44,295 nucleotides of DNA from positions 1 to 44,295 of the forward strand of contig UQNC01000010.1 of NCBI GenBank assembly GCA_900542175.1. The letters are read 5' to 3'. Source of the stretch: an uncultured Collinsella sp. Its GTDB lineage: Bacteria > Actinomycetota > Coriobacteriia > Coriobacteriales > Coriobacteriaceae. The position numbers and the translations under genes were made by a program. Shown in pieces: positions 25,063-34,800 of the stretch; within the stretch, counting starts at the first letter, position 1, and each line of letters begins with the position of its first letter. A model generated the notes under the pieces. That model searched no databases, had not been told where the DNA came from, and saw nothing but the letters and a program-made list of their open reading frames with translations.

Positions 25063-26730
25063 TTAGAACAGGCCGGTGATGTTGCCGTCGTTGTCGACGT
25101 CGATGTTCTCGGCCGCGGGAACCTTGGGCAGGCCCGGCATGGTCAGAACACTGCCAGTCAGTGCGACCACAAAGTGGGCACCGGCGGAAACCTTGAGCTC
25201 GCGCACCGTGATGCGGAAGTTCTCGGGAGCGCCCAGGGCCTTGGCGTTGTCGCTAAAGCTGTACTGCGTCTTGGCCACGCACACCGGCAGGTTGCCAAAG
25301 CCGTTCTCGCGCAGCTCGGCGAGCTGGCGCTTGGCGGCCGGCGTAAAGTCAACGCCGTCGGCGCGGTAGACCTTGGTGGCAATGGCCTCAAGAGCGTCGG
25401 CCACATCGGCGCCGTCCTCATAGGCAAACTTGAGCTCGCTCGGCTGCTCAATCAGACGCATGACCTCATCGGCAAGCTCGAGCGCGCCCTCGCCGCCCTT
25501 GGCCCAGACCTCGGAAAGCTTAACGTTGACGCCGAGCTTCTGGCACTCGGACTCGATGAGCGCAAGCTCGGCCTCGGTGTCCGTCGGGAAGCGGTTGATG
25601 GCGACCACGCAGGGCAGACCATAAACGTTCTGGATGTTGTCGACGTGACGCAGCAGGTTGGGCATGCCGGCCTTGAGTGCCTCGAGGTTCTCCTCGTTGA
25701 GGTCGGCCTTGGCGACGCCACCGTTGTACTTCAGCGCACGAGCGGTCGCGACGACCACGACGGCGCTGGGGCGAACGCCCGTCATACGGCACTTGATGTC
25801 GAGGAACTTCTCGGCACCCAGATCGGCACCGAAGCCGGCCTCGGTAATGGCAACATCGCCAAAGCGCATCGCCATACGCGTGGCCATGATAGAGTTGCAG
25901 CCGTGGGCGATGTTGGCGAAGGGGCCGCCGTGGACAAACGCGGGCGTGCCCTCGAGCGTTTGCACCAGGTTGGGCTTGAGCGCGTCCTTAAGCAACGCGG
26001 CCATGGCACCCTGGGCCTTAAGGTCGCGGGCACGGACGGGCTCGCCGGCAAAGCTGTAGCCGACGACGATCTCGCCCAGGCGCTCCTTGAGGTCGCTGAT
26101 ACTCGTAGACAGGCACAGGATTGCCATGACCTCGGAGGCGACGGTGATATCGAAGCCGTCCTCGCGCGGCACGCCCTGGGCCTTACCGCCAATACCGTCG
26201 ATGACGTGGCGCAGCTGACGGTCGTTCATATCGACGACGCGCTTCCAAGTGATGCGTTTAACGTCGATGCCAAGCTGGTTGCCCTGCTGGATGTGGTTAT
26301 CAAGCATGGCGGCCAGCAGGTTGTTGGCAGCACCGATGGCATGGAAGTCGCCGGTAAAGTGCAGGTTGATATCCTCCATGGGGATGACCTGAGCCCAGCC
26401 GCCGCCGGCAGCGCCGCCCTTAACGCCAAAGACGGGGCCGAGCGAAGGCTCGCGCAGGGCCACGGCGCTCTTGACGCCGCGACGGCGCAGACCGTCGGCC
26501 AGACCGATGGTCGTGGTGGTCTTGCCCTCGCCCGCAGGCGTTGGGTTGATGGCGGTCACGAGGACGAGCTTGGCCTGGTGATCAGTCGGCTCGTTGAGCA
26601 GTGAATAATCGACCTTAGCCTTGTCGAAGCCGTACGGAATCAGGTGCTTAACGTCGACGCCGGCGTTCTTGGCCACCTCGGTAATAGGCAGCGGCGTGAC
26701 AGAACGTGCGATTTCGATGTCAGTAGGCAT
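25063..26730 (-). CDS. fhs: Formate--tetrahydrofolate ligase
   Basis: A 555-residue enzyme, at the family's normal length, joining formate and tetrahydrofolate with ATP to make 10-formyl-THF. It begins MPTDIEIARSVTPLPI and carries the P-loop region INPTPAGEGKTTTTIGL, followed by ALREPSLGPVFGVKGGAAGGG, NLHFTGDFHAI and the C-terminal GLPKVPAAENIDVD, all typical. The start at 26730 has AAAGGA 6 nt upstream. The longer frame to 26805 lacks any signal. With FolD and FchA elsewhere in the window it links formate to the C1-folate pool for purine synthesis and C1 exchange. Whether a full acetyl-CoA pathway exists cannot be judged here. Confidence 0.97.
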   Translation of the reverse strand: MPTDIEIARSVTPLPITEVAKNAGVDVKHLIPYGFDKAKVDYSLLNEPTDHQAKLVLVTAINPTPAGEGKTTTTIGLADGLRRRGVKSAVALREPSLGPVFGVKGGAAGGGWAQVIPMEDINLHFTGDFHAIGAANNLLAAMLDNHIQQGNQLGIDVKRITWKRVVDMNDRQLRHVIDGIGGKAQGVPREDGFDITVASEVMAILCLSTSISDLKERLGEIVVGYSFAGEPVRARDLKAQGAMAALLKDALKPNLVQTLEGTPAFVHGGPFANIAHGCNSIMATRMAMRFGDVAITEAGFGADLGAEKFLDIKCRMTGVRPSAVVVVATARALKYNGGVAKADLNEENLEALKAGMPNLLRHVDNIQNVYGLPCVVAINRFPTDTEAELALIESECQKLGVNVKLSEVWAKGGEGALELADEVMRLIEQPSELKFAYEDGADVADALEAIATKVYRADGVDFTPAAKRQLAELRENGFGNLPVCVAKTQYSFSDNAKALGAPENFRITVRELKVSAGAHFVVALTGSVLTMPGLPKVPAAENIDVDNDGNITGLF

Positions 26731-26770
26731 GGGCGGTCCTTTCGTTACCGAATGAGAAAAAGACCAATTC

Positions 26771-26779
26771 AGCATAGCA
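26771..26779 (-). promoter_or_regulatory. Candidate extended -10 promoter of fhs
   Basis: On the minus strand TGCTATGCT (TGn plus TATGCT) lies about 41 nt upstream of the fhs start. The matching -35 region is poor (TTTTAC, 16 nt before). No tetrahydrofolate riboswitch was recognised in the leader. Confidence 0.35.
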
Positions 26780-26874
26780 CGGGCGCGCAATAGTAAAACA
26801 CCCATAACCGATGAACGGCGATATGTTTACCCGATGCCCAGCGATAGCCCAACAGCCCGCCAAAACAAAGCGCC

Positions 26875-27942
26875 CTAAACGGTAGGTTCAATCCCCAGGT
26901 GCTCAAAGGTGCGAAGGGTTGCCTGACGGCCCTGCGGCGTACGAATCATCAACCCGCACTGCAGCAGATACGGCTCATAGACATCCTCGAGCGTGCCCGG
27001 GTCCTCGCCCACCGCGCTGGCAAGGGTCGTAAGTCCCACGGCACGACCGGAGAACGTCTTAGCGAGCGTCTCCAAAATGCGAATATCCATCCAGTCCAGA
27101 CCGAGCTCATCGATCTCGAAGAACTCGAGCGCCTGGCGACAGATATCGAGCTCGATGGGGCCGTTGCCGCGCACCTGTGCGTAATCGCGCACGCGCTTGA
27201 GCAGGCGGTTGGCAAGACGTGGCGTGCCGCGCGAACGCGAGCCGATCTCGAGTGCACTGGGATGGTCGATCGTCACGCCCAGGATAGTCGCCGAGCGCGT
27301 AACAATCTGCGCGAGTTCCTCGACCGTGTAGTAATCCAGGCGATATGAAATGCCAAAGCGGTCGCGCAACGGGCCGGTCAACATGCCTGAGCGGGTCGTT
27401 GCTGCTACGAGCGTAAACTTGGGGATATCCAGGCGAATCGAGCGCGCCGCCGGACCCTTGCCAATCACGATATCGAGGGCAAAGTCCTCCATCGCGGGGT
27501 ACAGGACTTCCTCGACCGAACGGTTGAGGCGGTGGATCTCGTCGATAAACAGCACATCACCCGGCTGCAAGTTAGTAAGGATGGCCGCCAGGTCGCCGGT
27601 GCGCGCAATAGCGGGGCCGCTCGTCGTCTTGATCTGAGCGCCCAGCTCGTTGGCGATAACGGTGGCCAGCGTGGTCTTGCCCAGGCCCGGAGGACCCGAG
27701 AAAATCACGTGGTCGAGCGTCTCGCCACGGCTCTGCGCCGCTTCGATCAACACGCGCAGGCTCTGCTTGATGTGCTCCTGGCCACAGTAGTCGTCCAGGC
27801 GCTGGGGGCGCAAAGTGCGGTCGACATCGAGGTCCTCGGCCGTCAGCTCCGAGCCCACCATGCGCTCGCCGTGCGCCATGGATGCCGCCGGCGAGTTGCC
27901 GGGCGTCGCCCACAGGTCCTGAGAGTCATCGGCTTCCCACAT
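26875..27942 (-). CDS. ruvB: Holliday junction branch migration ATPase RuvB
   Basis: A 355-residue AAA+ motor that drives branch migration of Holliday junctions with RuvA. Visible: LRPQRLDDYCGQEHIKQ, Walker A GPPGLGKTTLA, Walker B LFIDEIHRL, sensor AATTRSGML, arginine-finger region GPLRDRFGI, and the C-terminal winged-helix part ending RTPQGRQATLRTFEHLG. Its ATG at 27942 shares one base with the TGA of ruvA (TGATG). A GTG at 27945 is possible. It is the last gene of the ruvC-ruvA-ruvB unit under an SOS box. Confidence 0.97.
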   Translation of the reverse strand: MWEADDSQDLWATPGNSPAASMAHGERMVGSELTAEDLDVDRTLRPQRLDDYCGQEHIKQSLRVLIEAAQSRGETLDHVIFSGPPGLGKTTLATVIANELGAQIKTTSGPAIARTGDLAAILTNLQPGDVLFIDEIHRLNRSVEEVLYPAMEDFALDIVIGKGPAARSIRLDIPKFTLVAATTRSGMLTGPLRDRFGISYRLDYYTVEELAQIVTRSATILGVTIDHPSALEIGSRSRGTPRLANRLLKRVRDYAQVRGNGPIELDICRQALEFFEIDELGLDWMDIRILETLAKTFSGRAVGLTTLASAVGEDPGTLEDVYEPYLLQCGLMIRTPQGRQATLRTFEHLGIEPTV

Positions 27943-28562
27943 CACGCATCCATTCCGAGTCGCTTAAGCGCCGCGCCGAGCAGATCCTCGACACGCATAT
28001 TCTGCCCATCATACCCGCTCAGGGCAGCATCGGTCTCCTGCGGGCTAAAGCCCATGGAAAGGAGCGCCGCACGGGCGTCATCGATGGCCGAGGGAGCGGC
28101 AGCGGGCACGGGCATCGCAACCTGGCCGGGAATCACGTCGACCGGCACAAAGCCCTTGTCCTTGGCAAAGGTGCTCTTGAGCTCCAGGATCAGACGCTGA
28201 GCTGTCTTTTTGCCCACACCGGGCACCTTGGCCATGCCCTTGTCGTCCTCGGCCATCACCAGCGAATACAATTGCCCCACGGTATAGGTGGAAAGCACGG
28301 CGAGCGCCAAGCGCGGGCCAACGCCCGAGACAGACACGAGCCGATCGAACATCGTGCGCTCATCCTTAGAGGAAAAACCGAAAAGTGTCATGGCGTCCTC
28401 GCGCACCTGCATACGCGTGTAGAGGCGGACCTCGCCGCCGGGCGTCGGCAACGTGGCCGCAGTGCTGCCCGAGATGCCGAGCTCAAAGCCAACGCCCGAC
28501 ACATCGACGACAGCAGAGCTCATCGTGGCCTCGACAAGCGTTCCGTGGAGCTGGGAGATCAT
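27942..28562 (-). CDS. ruvA: Holliday junction DNA-binding protein RuvA
   Basis: A 206-residue tetrameric junction-binding protein. The N-terminal OB fold starts MISQLHGTLVEA. Two helix-hairpin-helix motifs follow (VSGVGPRLALAVLST and VPGVGKKTAQRLILELK), and a flexible Pro/Ala linker leads to the C-terminal RuvB-binding domain (ARAALLSMGFSPQETDAAL). The start overlaps the ruvC stop by one base (TGATG), as does its own stop with ruvB, so the three proteins are coupled in translation. Confidence 0.97.
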   Translation of the reverse strand: MISQLHGTLVEATMSSAVVDVSGVGFELGISGSTAATLPTPGGEVRLYTRMQVREDAMTLFGFSSKDERTMFDRLVSVSGVGPRLALAVLSTYTVGQLYSLVMAEDDKGMAKVPGVGKKTAQRLILELKSTFAKDKGFVPVDVIPGQVAMPVPAAAPSAIDDARAALLSMGFSPQETDAALSGYDGQNMRVEDLLGAALKRLGMDA

Positions 28563-29083
28563 CAGTATCCGGTTCCTCTCTGTTGATAGAACTCGCCGCC
28601 GGTAAGCGCCCGGGTGCGGCTGAGGTTAACGTGGCAGATGGCGCAGGCCAGGGCATCGGCGGCATGGTCGGGATGCGGGTCGTGATCGAGCTGCGTGAGC
28701 GTACGAACCATATACGCGACCTGCCGTTTGTCCGCAGCGCCGGTGCCCACAACAGCCTGCTTAATCTGCATAGGCGTATACTCGCCAATCTCGAGCGCGC
28801 ATTCCGAAAGCGCCACGAGCGCGGCGCCACGGGCATGCGCCGTAGGGATGGCCGAGCGAACGTTGGCGCCAAAGTAAATGCTCTCGATAGCAGCGGTATC
28901 GGGTCGATAGCGCTCCACGACACCCTTGAGGTCGCGGGCGATATGCGACAGGCGCACCGCGAGCGGACTGCCTGCGCTGGTCTCGATGCAGCCATAGGCA
29001 CGGCAGCGAACCTCGCCACGCCGCTCCTCGATAATCCCCCAACCCGTATGAGCCAAACCGGGGTCGATGCCCAAAATAACCAA
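28562..29083 (-). CDS. ruvC: Holliday junction resolvase RuvC
   Basis: A 173-residue resolvase that nicks Holliday junctions symmetrically. The RNase H-like core begins LGIDPGLAHTGWG (catalytic Asp7), with AIESIYFGANVRSA carrying the catalytic Glu, and DHDPHPDHAADALACAICH at the C-terminus with the final acidic pair. The start codon is TTG at 29083, well supported by GAGGGGAGG 5 nt upstream and by the normal N-terminus. An SOS box lies 57 nt upstream, so ruvCAB is probably DNA-damage inducible. Confidence 0.96.
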   Translation of the reverse strand: MVILGIDPGLAHTGWGIIEERRGEVRCRAYGCIETSAGSPLAVRLSHIARDLKGVVERYRPDTAAIESIYFGANVRSAIPTAHARGAALVALSECALEIGEYTPMQIKQAVVGTGAADKRQVAYMVRTLTQLDHDPHPDHAADALACAICHVNLSRTRALTGGEFYQQRGTGY

Positions 29084-29139
29084 GCCAACCTCCCCTCGTC
29101 TTTTACCAAGCGCAAGGCAAGGCCCCGCGCACTACTCAC

Positions 29140-29151
29140 GAACGTCTGTTC
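29140..29151 (-). promoter_or_regulatory. LexA (SOS) box upstream of ruvCAB
   Basis: On the minus strand GAACAGACGTTC matches the Gram-positive/actinobacterial LexA core GAAC-N4-GTTC perfectly, and the flanking G gives 13 of 14 in CGAACRNRYGTTYG terms. A TTGACC that could be the -35 hexamer lies at 29168-29173, so the box would overlap or follow the promoter. Confidence 0.7.
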
Positions 29152-29220
29152 TAGAATAACACAACGGGGTCAAGATGCTTAGTTGAAGTATCGGGGTTGA
29201 GAGCGAATCCCATCCCCAGT

Positions 29221-31206
29221 TTAGTTCTGCGAGAAGAATGGGAACTGTCGGGGATCAACCGGCGGATGCGGCATCGGGCCACCCTGGGGTCCACCCTGCG
29301 GGCCACCCTGGCCGCCCATCATCTTATCGATGGCGTCCTGGACCTCGCCCTCAAACTTCTTCATACCCTCGTGCAGGCGGCGCTGGCCGTCCTCGGAGCG
29401 CAGCTCCTCCATCTGCTCGGGCGAAATACCCAGTAGCTCGCCCAGCACGCCCATCATCTCGTTTCGCACGCGCTCGCTCGTATCCTCGTCAGCAAAACGG
29501 CGCACCTCGGCGCGCGCCAGCGAATCGACCGTCATACGCTCCTTGCCGTTAAGCCCCAGGTCGGACCACGCGAGCATGTACGGCCAGGCGCGCTCGACAA
29601 ACGAACGGGCTGAGACGATCGACGCCGTCGGCAGCATGCGGCGGGCGGCCTCGCCCTGACGCACGAGCATCAGCAGCAGCGAGCAGGCCTCAGGCTTGCC
29701 AGCGGCCATCGGGATGTCGTCGAAAGATCGATTGCGGTCCACGTGCGCCTCGAGCGCGCCATCGACCTCACCCGGCTCAAGCCCGCCGAGCAGCTGTGCC
29801 GCGCGGTCGAGCATATCGACCGGACCGTCGAGCGTCGAGAGCGCCTGCGCCAGCACTCGCTCCATACAATCTTCCACCGCGTTGAGCGTCACGAGCTCTT
29901 GGGGCACCACGGCAGACGTGCGGTTGCGCACACGCGCCACAAACTCAAGCGTCGACAGGTACACATCGCCAAAGGGCGCGTAATCGCCCTGGTAGCCGCC
30001 GCAAAGCGCCGGCGCCGCCAGCGCGTACTCGGTTTTGGACAGCGGGCTCAGCGCCATCGCACCCAGCTCGAGCGCCGTGTCCTCCAGCATGAGGCCCAGC
30101 GTGCGCGAGCGCAGACGCTCGGCATCGCCCGCCGACACGTCGCGATCGAGCACACGCGCCGCATCCGGTGCATCGCGCTCGACGGTGCGAATGTGCAGAC
30201 GCTCGGCGATGGCGCGGACGGCGGCACAGCGGGCAGCCTCGGCCTCTTCCTGCGCCGGCGTAAAGATACGGTTGCGCCCCAGCACCAGGCCAATCACATT
30301 ACGCGGGCCCAGAGCGTCGACGGTCAGCGCCGCCAGCAGGGACGACGGCAAGTCGCCCTCGAGTGCCACCACAGCACGCGACGCACCGTGGGCTCGGGCG
30401 TTGTCGCGCACGGCGAGCACCAGCGCCTGCCACAGCCACTCCTCGGAACGGAACTCGGGCAGTTCGTGATCTTCCAGGGCATCGAGCATCACGCCGCGCT
30501 GAATCTCCTGAACCAGCAGGCTCTCCTCAAAACACGGCGCCTGGGCCACCACGCGACCACAGTCGTCGAGCACAAACGAACCGCCGGTATACACCGACTC
30601 GTCATAGGCACCGACCGGCGCCATGCAGGCAAACCACACGCTGCGCTTGGATGCGATCTTGCGGTAGGCGCCGCTGCGTACGGCGGCAATGGCGGCAGTC
30701 TCGCGGTCGGTCATGTCAAACGCGTTGAATTGGAAATACGCAATGAGGTCAACACCGGTCGGCAACATCTCGAGTTCGCGGTCCAAGTCAAAAATCACGG
30801 CGATGCGCACGCCGTCCACGTCGAACACCGGCGGCGCCCAACGCGTGTCGTTGTTCTCACCACGCTGCAGGGCAATGCTCGAACGCGCCGGCACCACATG
30901 ACCGTCCTTGAGCATCATGTAGTCGAGCAGCGGCTGGCCCTCAAACGAAACCGCCGCGGGCACGATGCAAATCATGTCAAGCTCCTGGATACGCTCGGCG
31001 ACACCAGTCAAGCCGGCAAGCATGTCGTGCTCAAAGTCGGCAGTGCCCACCAGGCCCCCGGGCATGGCGCCCATAAAGAGCGGAGCCGGAACGCACAGCA
31101 CGCGCGCCCCGCGCTCGTGGGCCAGACGAGCCTGGTCCTCGATGCGGCCGCAAATGCCCTCAATATCACCCAGGCGCATATCGATCTGTGCAAGCGCGAG
31201 CTTCAT
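29221..31206 (-). CDS. Degenerate glutamine-dependent NAD synthetase-like protein (predicted pseudoenzyme)
   Basis: A 661-residue protein with the two-domain plan of NadE: an N-terminal nitrilase-type amidase and an NAD synthetase-like domain. Homology is clear (MKLALAQIDMRLGDIEG; SSLLAALTVDALGPRNVIG; LSKTEYALAAP; GDYAPFGDVYLSTLEFVARV), but the catalytic residues are gone. The nitrilase Glu (FPE) is Ala41 in VPAPL, the Lys position reads Arg near 108, and the Cys is Phe139 in AVIFDLD. The synthetase P-loop SGGxDSS reads EGDLPSS (283-289). An extra tail of about 120 residues ends in a GGPQGGP-rich, Pro-rich stretch. The frame is open and long, so it appears to be a maintained protein and not a decayed gene. 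The start at 31206 has AAAGGG upstream. The role is unknown, perhaps regulatory or structural. Confidence 0.85.
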   Translation of the reverse strand: MKLALAQIDMRLGDIEGICGRIEDQARLAHERGARVLCVPAPLFMGAMPGGLVGTADFEHDMLAGLTGVAERIQELDMICIVPAAVSFEGQPLLDYMMLKDGHVVPARSSIALQRGENNDTRWAPPVFDVDGVRIAVIFDLDRELEMLPTGVDLIAYFQFNAFDMTDRETAAIAAVRSGAYRKIASKRSVWFACMAPVGAYDESVYTGGSFVLDDCGRVVAQAPCFEESLLVQEIQRGVMLDALEDHELPEFRSEEWLWQALVLAVRDNARAHGASRAVVALEGDLPSSLLAALTVDALGPRNVIGLVLGRNRIFTPAQEEAEAARCAAVRAIAERLHIRTVERDAPDAARVLDRDVSAGDAERLRSRTLGLMLEDTALELGAMALSPLSKTEYALAAPALCGGYQGDYAPFGDVYLSTLEFVARVRNRTSAVVPQELVTLNAVEDCMERVLAQALSTLDGPVDMLDRAAQLLGGLEPGEVDGALEAHVDRNRSFDDIPMAAGKPEACSLLLMLVRQGEAARRMLPTASIVSARSFVERAWPYMLAWSDLGLNGKERMTVDSLARAEVRRFADEDTSERVRNEMMGVLGELLGISPEQMEELRSEDGQRRLHEGMKKFEGEVQDAIDKMMGGQGGPQGGPQGGPMPHPPVDPRQFPFFSQN

Positions 31207-31244
31207 GGCTCAGCCCTTTCCGTCGTAAACCATCGAAATCGTAG

Positions 31245-31277
31245 TAAAAGCGCCGGCCGCATGATGCAGTCGGCGCT
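31245..31277 (-). terminator. Terminator after the superoxide reductase gene
   Basis: AGCGCCG (31249-31255) pairs with CGGCGCT (31271-31277). Read on the minus strand it is followed by TTTTACT. It lies between the superoxide reductase gene and the start of the NadE-like gene. Confidence 0.65.
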
Positions 31278-31323
31278 CGCATGTGCATATGCTAGCTATG
31301 ATACCCCGAGCGGGGGCGCGCTC

Positions 31324-31686
31324 CTAGAATGTCGCGGACCACAGCCCGTGCAGGTTGCAGTAGGCATAGACGGTACCGGTCTTGGAACCGCCGGCAAAAA
31401 ACGTCGCGGGCTTCATGCCGGGCTCAAGGTAATGGACCTCTAAGCGGCCCTCGGCCTCAAGGGCGATCCACTCAATATAGTGCTCGGGCAGGCTGGGGTG
31501 CTCGACCGAGCCAACGCGTGCGCGAATCACGTGACCGTCGCGCTCGGTCTCGACAACAGGCACGTGCTTCTCGTGCGCCGCGTCCTCAGTGTTTGCGGTC
31601 AGTTCCGTGCAACCGGCAGGGGTTGCAACGTCGTTGCCAAGGGCGGCAATGAGCTTACCGTCGGGGTCCTTAAAGAATTTCGCCAT
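31324..31686 (-). CDS. Desulfoferrodoxin-family superoxide reductase
   Basis: A 120-residue non-heme iron protein that reduces superoxide to peroxide in anaerobes without releasing oxygen. The iron site is complete: His41 in EKHVP, His63 and His69 in EHPSLPEHYIEW, and Cys110/His113 in CNLHGLW. The N-terminal rubredoxin-like FeCys4 domain of class I desulfoferrodoxin is absent, so it is a one-iron type. The start at 31686 has AAAGGAG 6-7 nt upstream. A longer frame to 31827 has no support. It is probably monocistronic with its own terminator. Electron donor partners (rubredoxin) are not in the window. Confidence 0.94.
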   Translation of the reverse strand: MAKFFKDPDGKLIAALGNDVATPAGCTELTANTEDAAHEKHVPVVETERDGHVIRARVGSVEHPSLPEHYIEWIALEAEGRLEVHYLEPGMKPATFFAGGSKTGTVYAYCNLHGLWSATF

Positions 31687-31836
31687 GATGTTCTCCTTTG
31701 CTGACGTGCCAATGTTCTTGATGGTTCTTATGCCCAAAGGCAGACAAACCATCCACGGCATTGCAAATGAACACATAACGGGCGGGGACGATGGGGCAGC
31801 GTGCGCTATCCGCCCTGGCGGCCCCACCCGAGCGGG

Positions 31837-34800
31837 TTAGCGCCCGTCGCCGCCCAGCAGCGCCAGAACATCTTCGCGGGTAAACAGCGCCGAGGAGATG
31901 CCGTCGCCGCCGAGCACGCTGTTGACCAGGTCGCGTTTGGACTCCTGCATCTGCATGATGCGCTCCTCGATCGTGTCCTTGGCGATGAGCTTGTACACGG
32001 TCACGGTATGTTGCTGGCCAATACGATGCGCGCGGTCGGTCGCTTGGTCCTGCGCCGCCACGTTCCACCACGGGTCGTAGTGGATGACCACGTCGGCCGC
32101 CGTCAGGTTAAGGCCCACGCCGCCCGCCTTGAGCGAAATCAAAAAGACCGGAACCTCGCCCGCTTGGAACTGCGCGACCATCTTGGCGCGGCTCTCCTTA
32201 GACGAAGCGCCCGTGAGCTTAAGGAAGGCGATGTCCTCCTTGGCCAAGCGCTTACCGATGATATCGAGCATACCTGTAAACTGGCTGAACAACAGGATGC
32301 GATGCCCGCCGTCGAGTGCGCCGTGCACGAGCTCCATACACGTATCGAGCTTGGCGCTCCCCGCCTTGTAATCCTCGTAGTGTAGACGCGGGTCGCAGCA
32401 GATCTGGCGCAGCTTGGTGAGCTCGGCGAGCACCTTGAGCTTGTCCTTCTTAAACTCCCCAGCCTCGCGGTGCTGCACCTGCTGGGCGATGCGGTCCTGG
32501 TTGGCCAGGTAGAGCTTGCGTTGCTCGCCGGTAAGCTGTGCCATGACGGTGTCCTCGATCTTCTCGGGCAGGTCGGCCACCACGTCTTCCTTAACACGGC
32601 GCAGCACAAACGGCGACACGAGCGCCTGCAGGCGAGCGGCGCTATCGCCCTCGGCATGCTCGACGGGGCTCTCAAAGCGCTTGGCAAACGACTCGCGCGT
32701 CCCCAAAAGGCCCGGCATCAAAAAGTCGAAGATGCTCCAGAGCTCGGACAGGCGGTTTTCGATGGGCGTGCCCGTCAGGGCAAAGCGCACGCCGGCAGGC
32801 AGGCGCTTGGCGGCGCGCGCCACCTGCGTGAGCGGATTTTTAATGTACTGTGCCTCATCGAGCACCACGCGGGCAAAATCCCGCTCGACGTACTCGTCGA
32901 TATCGCGCCGCATAAGGTCATACGACGTCACGACCACGCTATGCTCGGCCACGCCGGCGATCTGCACGCGGCGTTGAGCCTTGGCGCCCACAATGGCGCA
33001 CACATCGAGCGACGGGGCAAAGCGCTCCAGCTCGGCAGTCCAGTTGTACACGAGTGAGGCCGGGCATACCACGAGCGTGGGCTTGGTGTCCCCCGCCTCC
33101 ACGCGCGCCAGAATATGCGCAATCATCTGGAGCGTTTTGCCCAGGCCCATGTCGTCGGCCAAGATGCCGCCAAGGCCCAGGTGTTCGAGCGAGCCGAGCC
33201 ACTGGTATCCGTCGACCTGGTAGCCGCGCATCGTTGCCTTGAGCGATGCCGGCACCGTAAAGTCCATCTTGCCGAGCGTGTCCAGGCGCTCGACGGTACG
33301 GCGGAACGCAGCGTCGCGATCGGCCTCGAGCGCCGGCGTGCGTGCGAGCATGCTGTCGACGAACAGGGTGCTCGACGCGGGAAGCGACACGCCGTCGAGC
33401 AGGTCGACGGCATCGACACCCAGGTCCTCGGCAAGGCCAAACGCGGCGCGCGCCCCCTCGTCCAGGCGAATGATGTCGCCGGACGTAAGGCGCGCAAACG
33501 TTTGATGGCGCTTGTACGAATCGAGATAGACGGCAAGGTCCGCGGCCGAAAGCCCGCTCGCGCCCAGCTCGACATCGAGCAGATTGCTCTTAACGGTCGC
33601 ACGAACCGAGAGCTTGGGCGCGGGGCGGACCGAGATCTGGCGCAGACGGTCGCTGAGCATGATCTCACCCAGTTCGGACAGGGCAGACAGGCCCTCGGTC
33701 AGCAGGCAGAACAAGCGGGCGTCATCGCGCTCCTCAAACGCCAGACCGCGCTCGTAGAAATCGAAGTACAGGGCCGCCGTATCCATAACGCGAAACTCCG
33801 CCACCTCGTCGCGGGGCGGCACACCGGGGCGCTGCTCTTCGAAGGGGCTGCCCGGAGCGCCCAGGCTAAAGAGATCCGCCGACCAATCGCCGTAGGTAAC
33901 CGTAATTTTGCAGGTCACGAGCCCATCGTCGACACCGATCGCCATAGCAAAGCTCGGCTCGGGTGCCACGGTATCGAGCGCGGCGGGCGCGGTGAGGTCG
34001 GTGTAGTCGCGCAAAATGGGCAGCGCCATACGGCAGAACTCACCCACCTGCTCGGCGGCAATATGGGCGGGCGTGCGGCACGGCAGCAAGCGCGACAAAA
34101 AAGGTGCGGCATGCTGAGCAAATGCAGCGTCGGTACGGCGCGCGCGGCGCGTGTCAACCAAGTAGGCGGCATCGCCCGACGCAAAGCAGTACATATCGGC
34201 GGGCAGGCGCAGGTCATAGCTACCACCAGCCGCCGGCGCGATTTTGGCGGCAAGCAGCGGTGGGCGCTTAGCGGATGCCTCGTCCTCCCCTTGCGGAGAC
34301 AGCTCAACCGCCACGTCGTAGGTGCGATGCGTCGTCATCCCCCGCGACCAGGCGGGCTCAAAGGAGATGGTCTGGCCGCGCAGCAGGTCCAGCACATATA
34401 CGATGCTATGCTCGGACAGCGGCAACTGACGCTCGGCAACAAAACCACTGCGGGCAAAGTCGTACGACGCCGAACGCGAGCTTGTGATGTCATCGAGATA
34501 GGCAACTGTCGTCACAACAAGGTTGAGCAGCTTTGCCGATGTTTCGTCAAAGGCCTCAGGTGAATGGACAAACGTGAGCTTCTTGCCGTACGAGAAGGTG
34601 CCGCCTCGGACATAGGCGTCGGCCATGCCGTCGATATCCTTGACCACGTAGGACACCGAACCGCAGCGAATGCGGAACTCGAGCGCCCAGCTAAAGCGGT
34701 CGGCGAACAGCGGATTGTAGTACGGCACCAACGAGGGCTCCAACACTGCCTTGGGGGCATCGGGATCAACGGCACCGGCAAGCTTGCGGCGCATGCTAGC

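Noticed and set aside
26731..26874. Tetrahydrofolate riboswitch upstream of fhs
   Set aside because: No conserved THF riboswitch core could be recognised in the short leader. Only a possible extended -10 promoter is visible.
29743..31443. Long plus-strand reading frame opposite the NadE-like gene
   Set aside because: It mirrors the codon structure of a real minus-strand gene with conserved domains. The Arg/His/Val/Gly-rich translation has no recognisable motif.
33115..34563. Plus-strand frame opposite the SNF2 helicase
   Set aside because: Same antisense artefact. The helicase motifs are on the minus strand.
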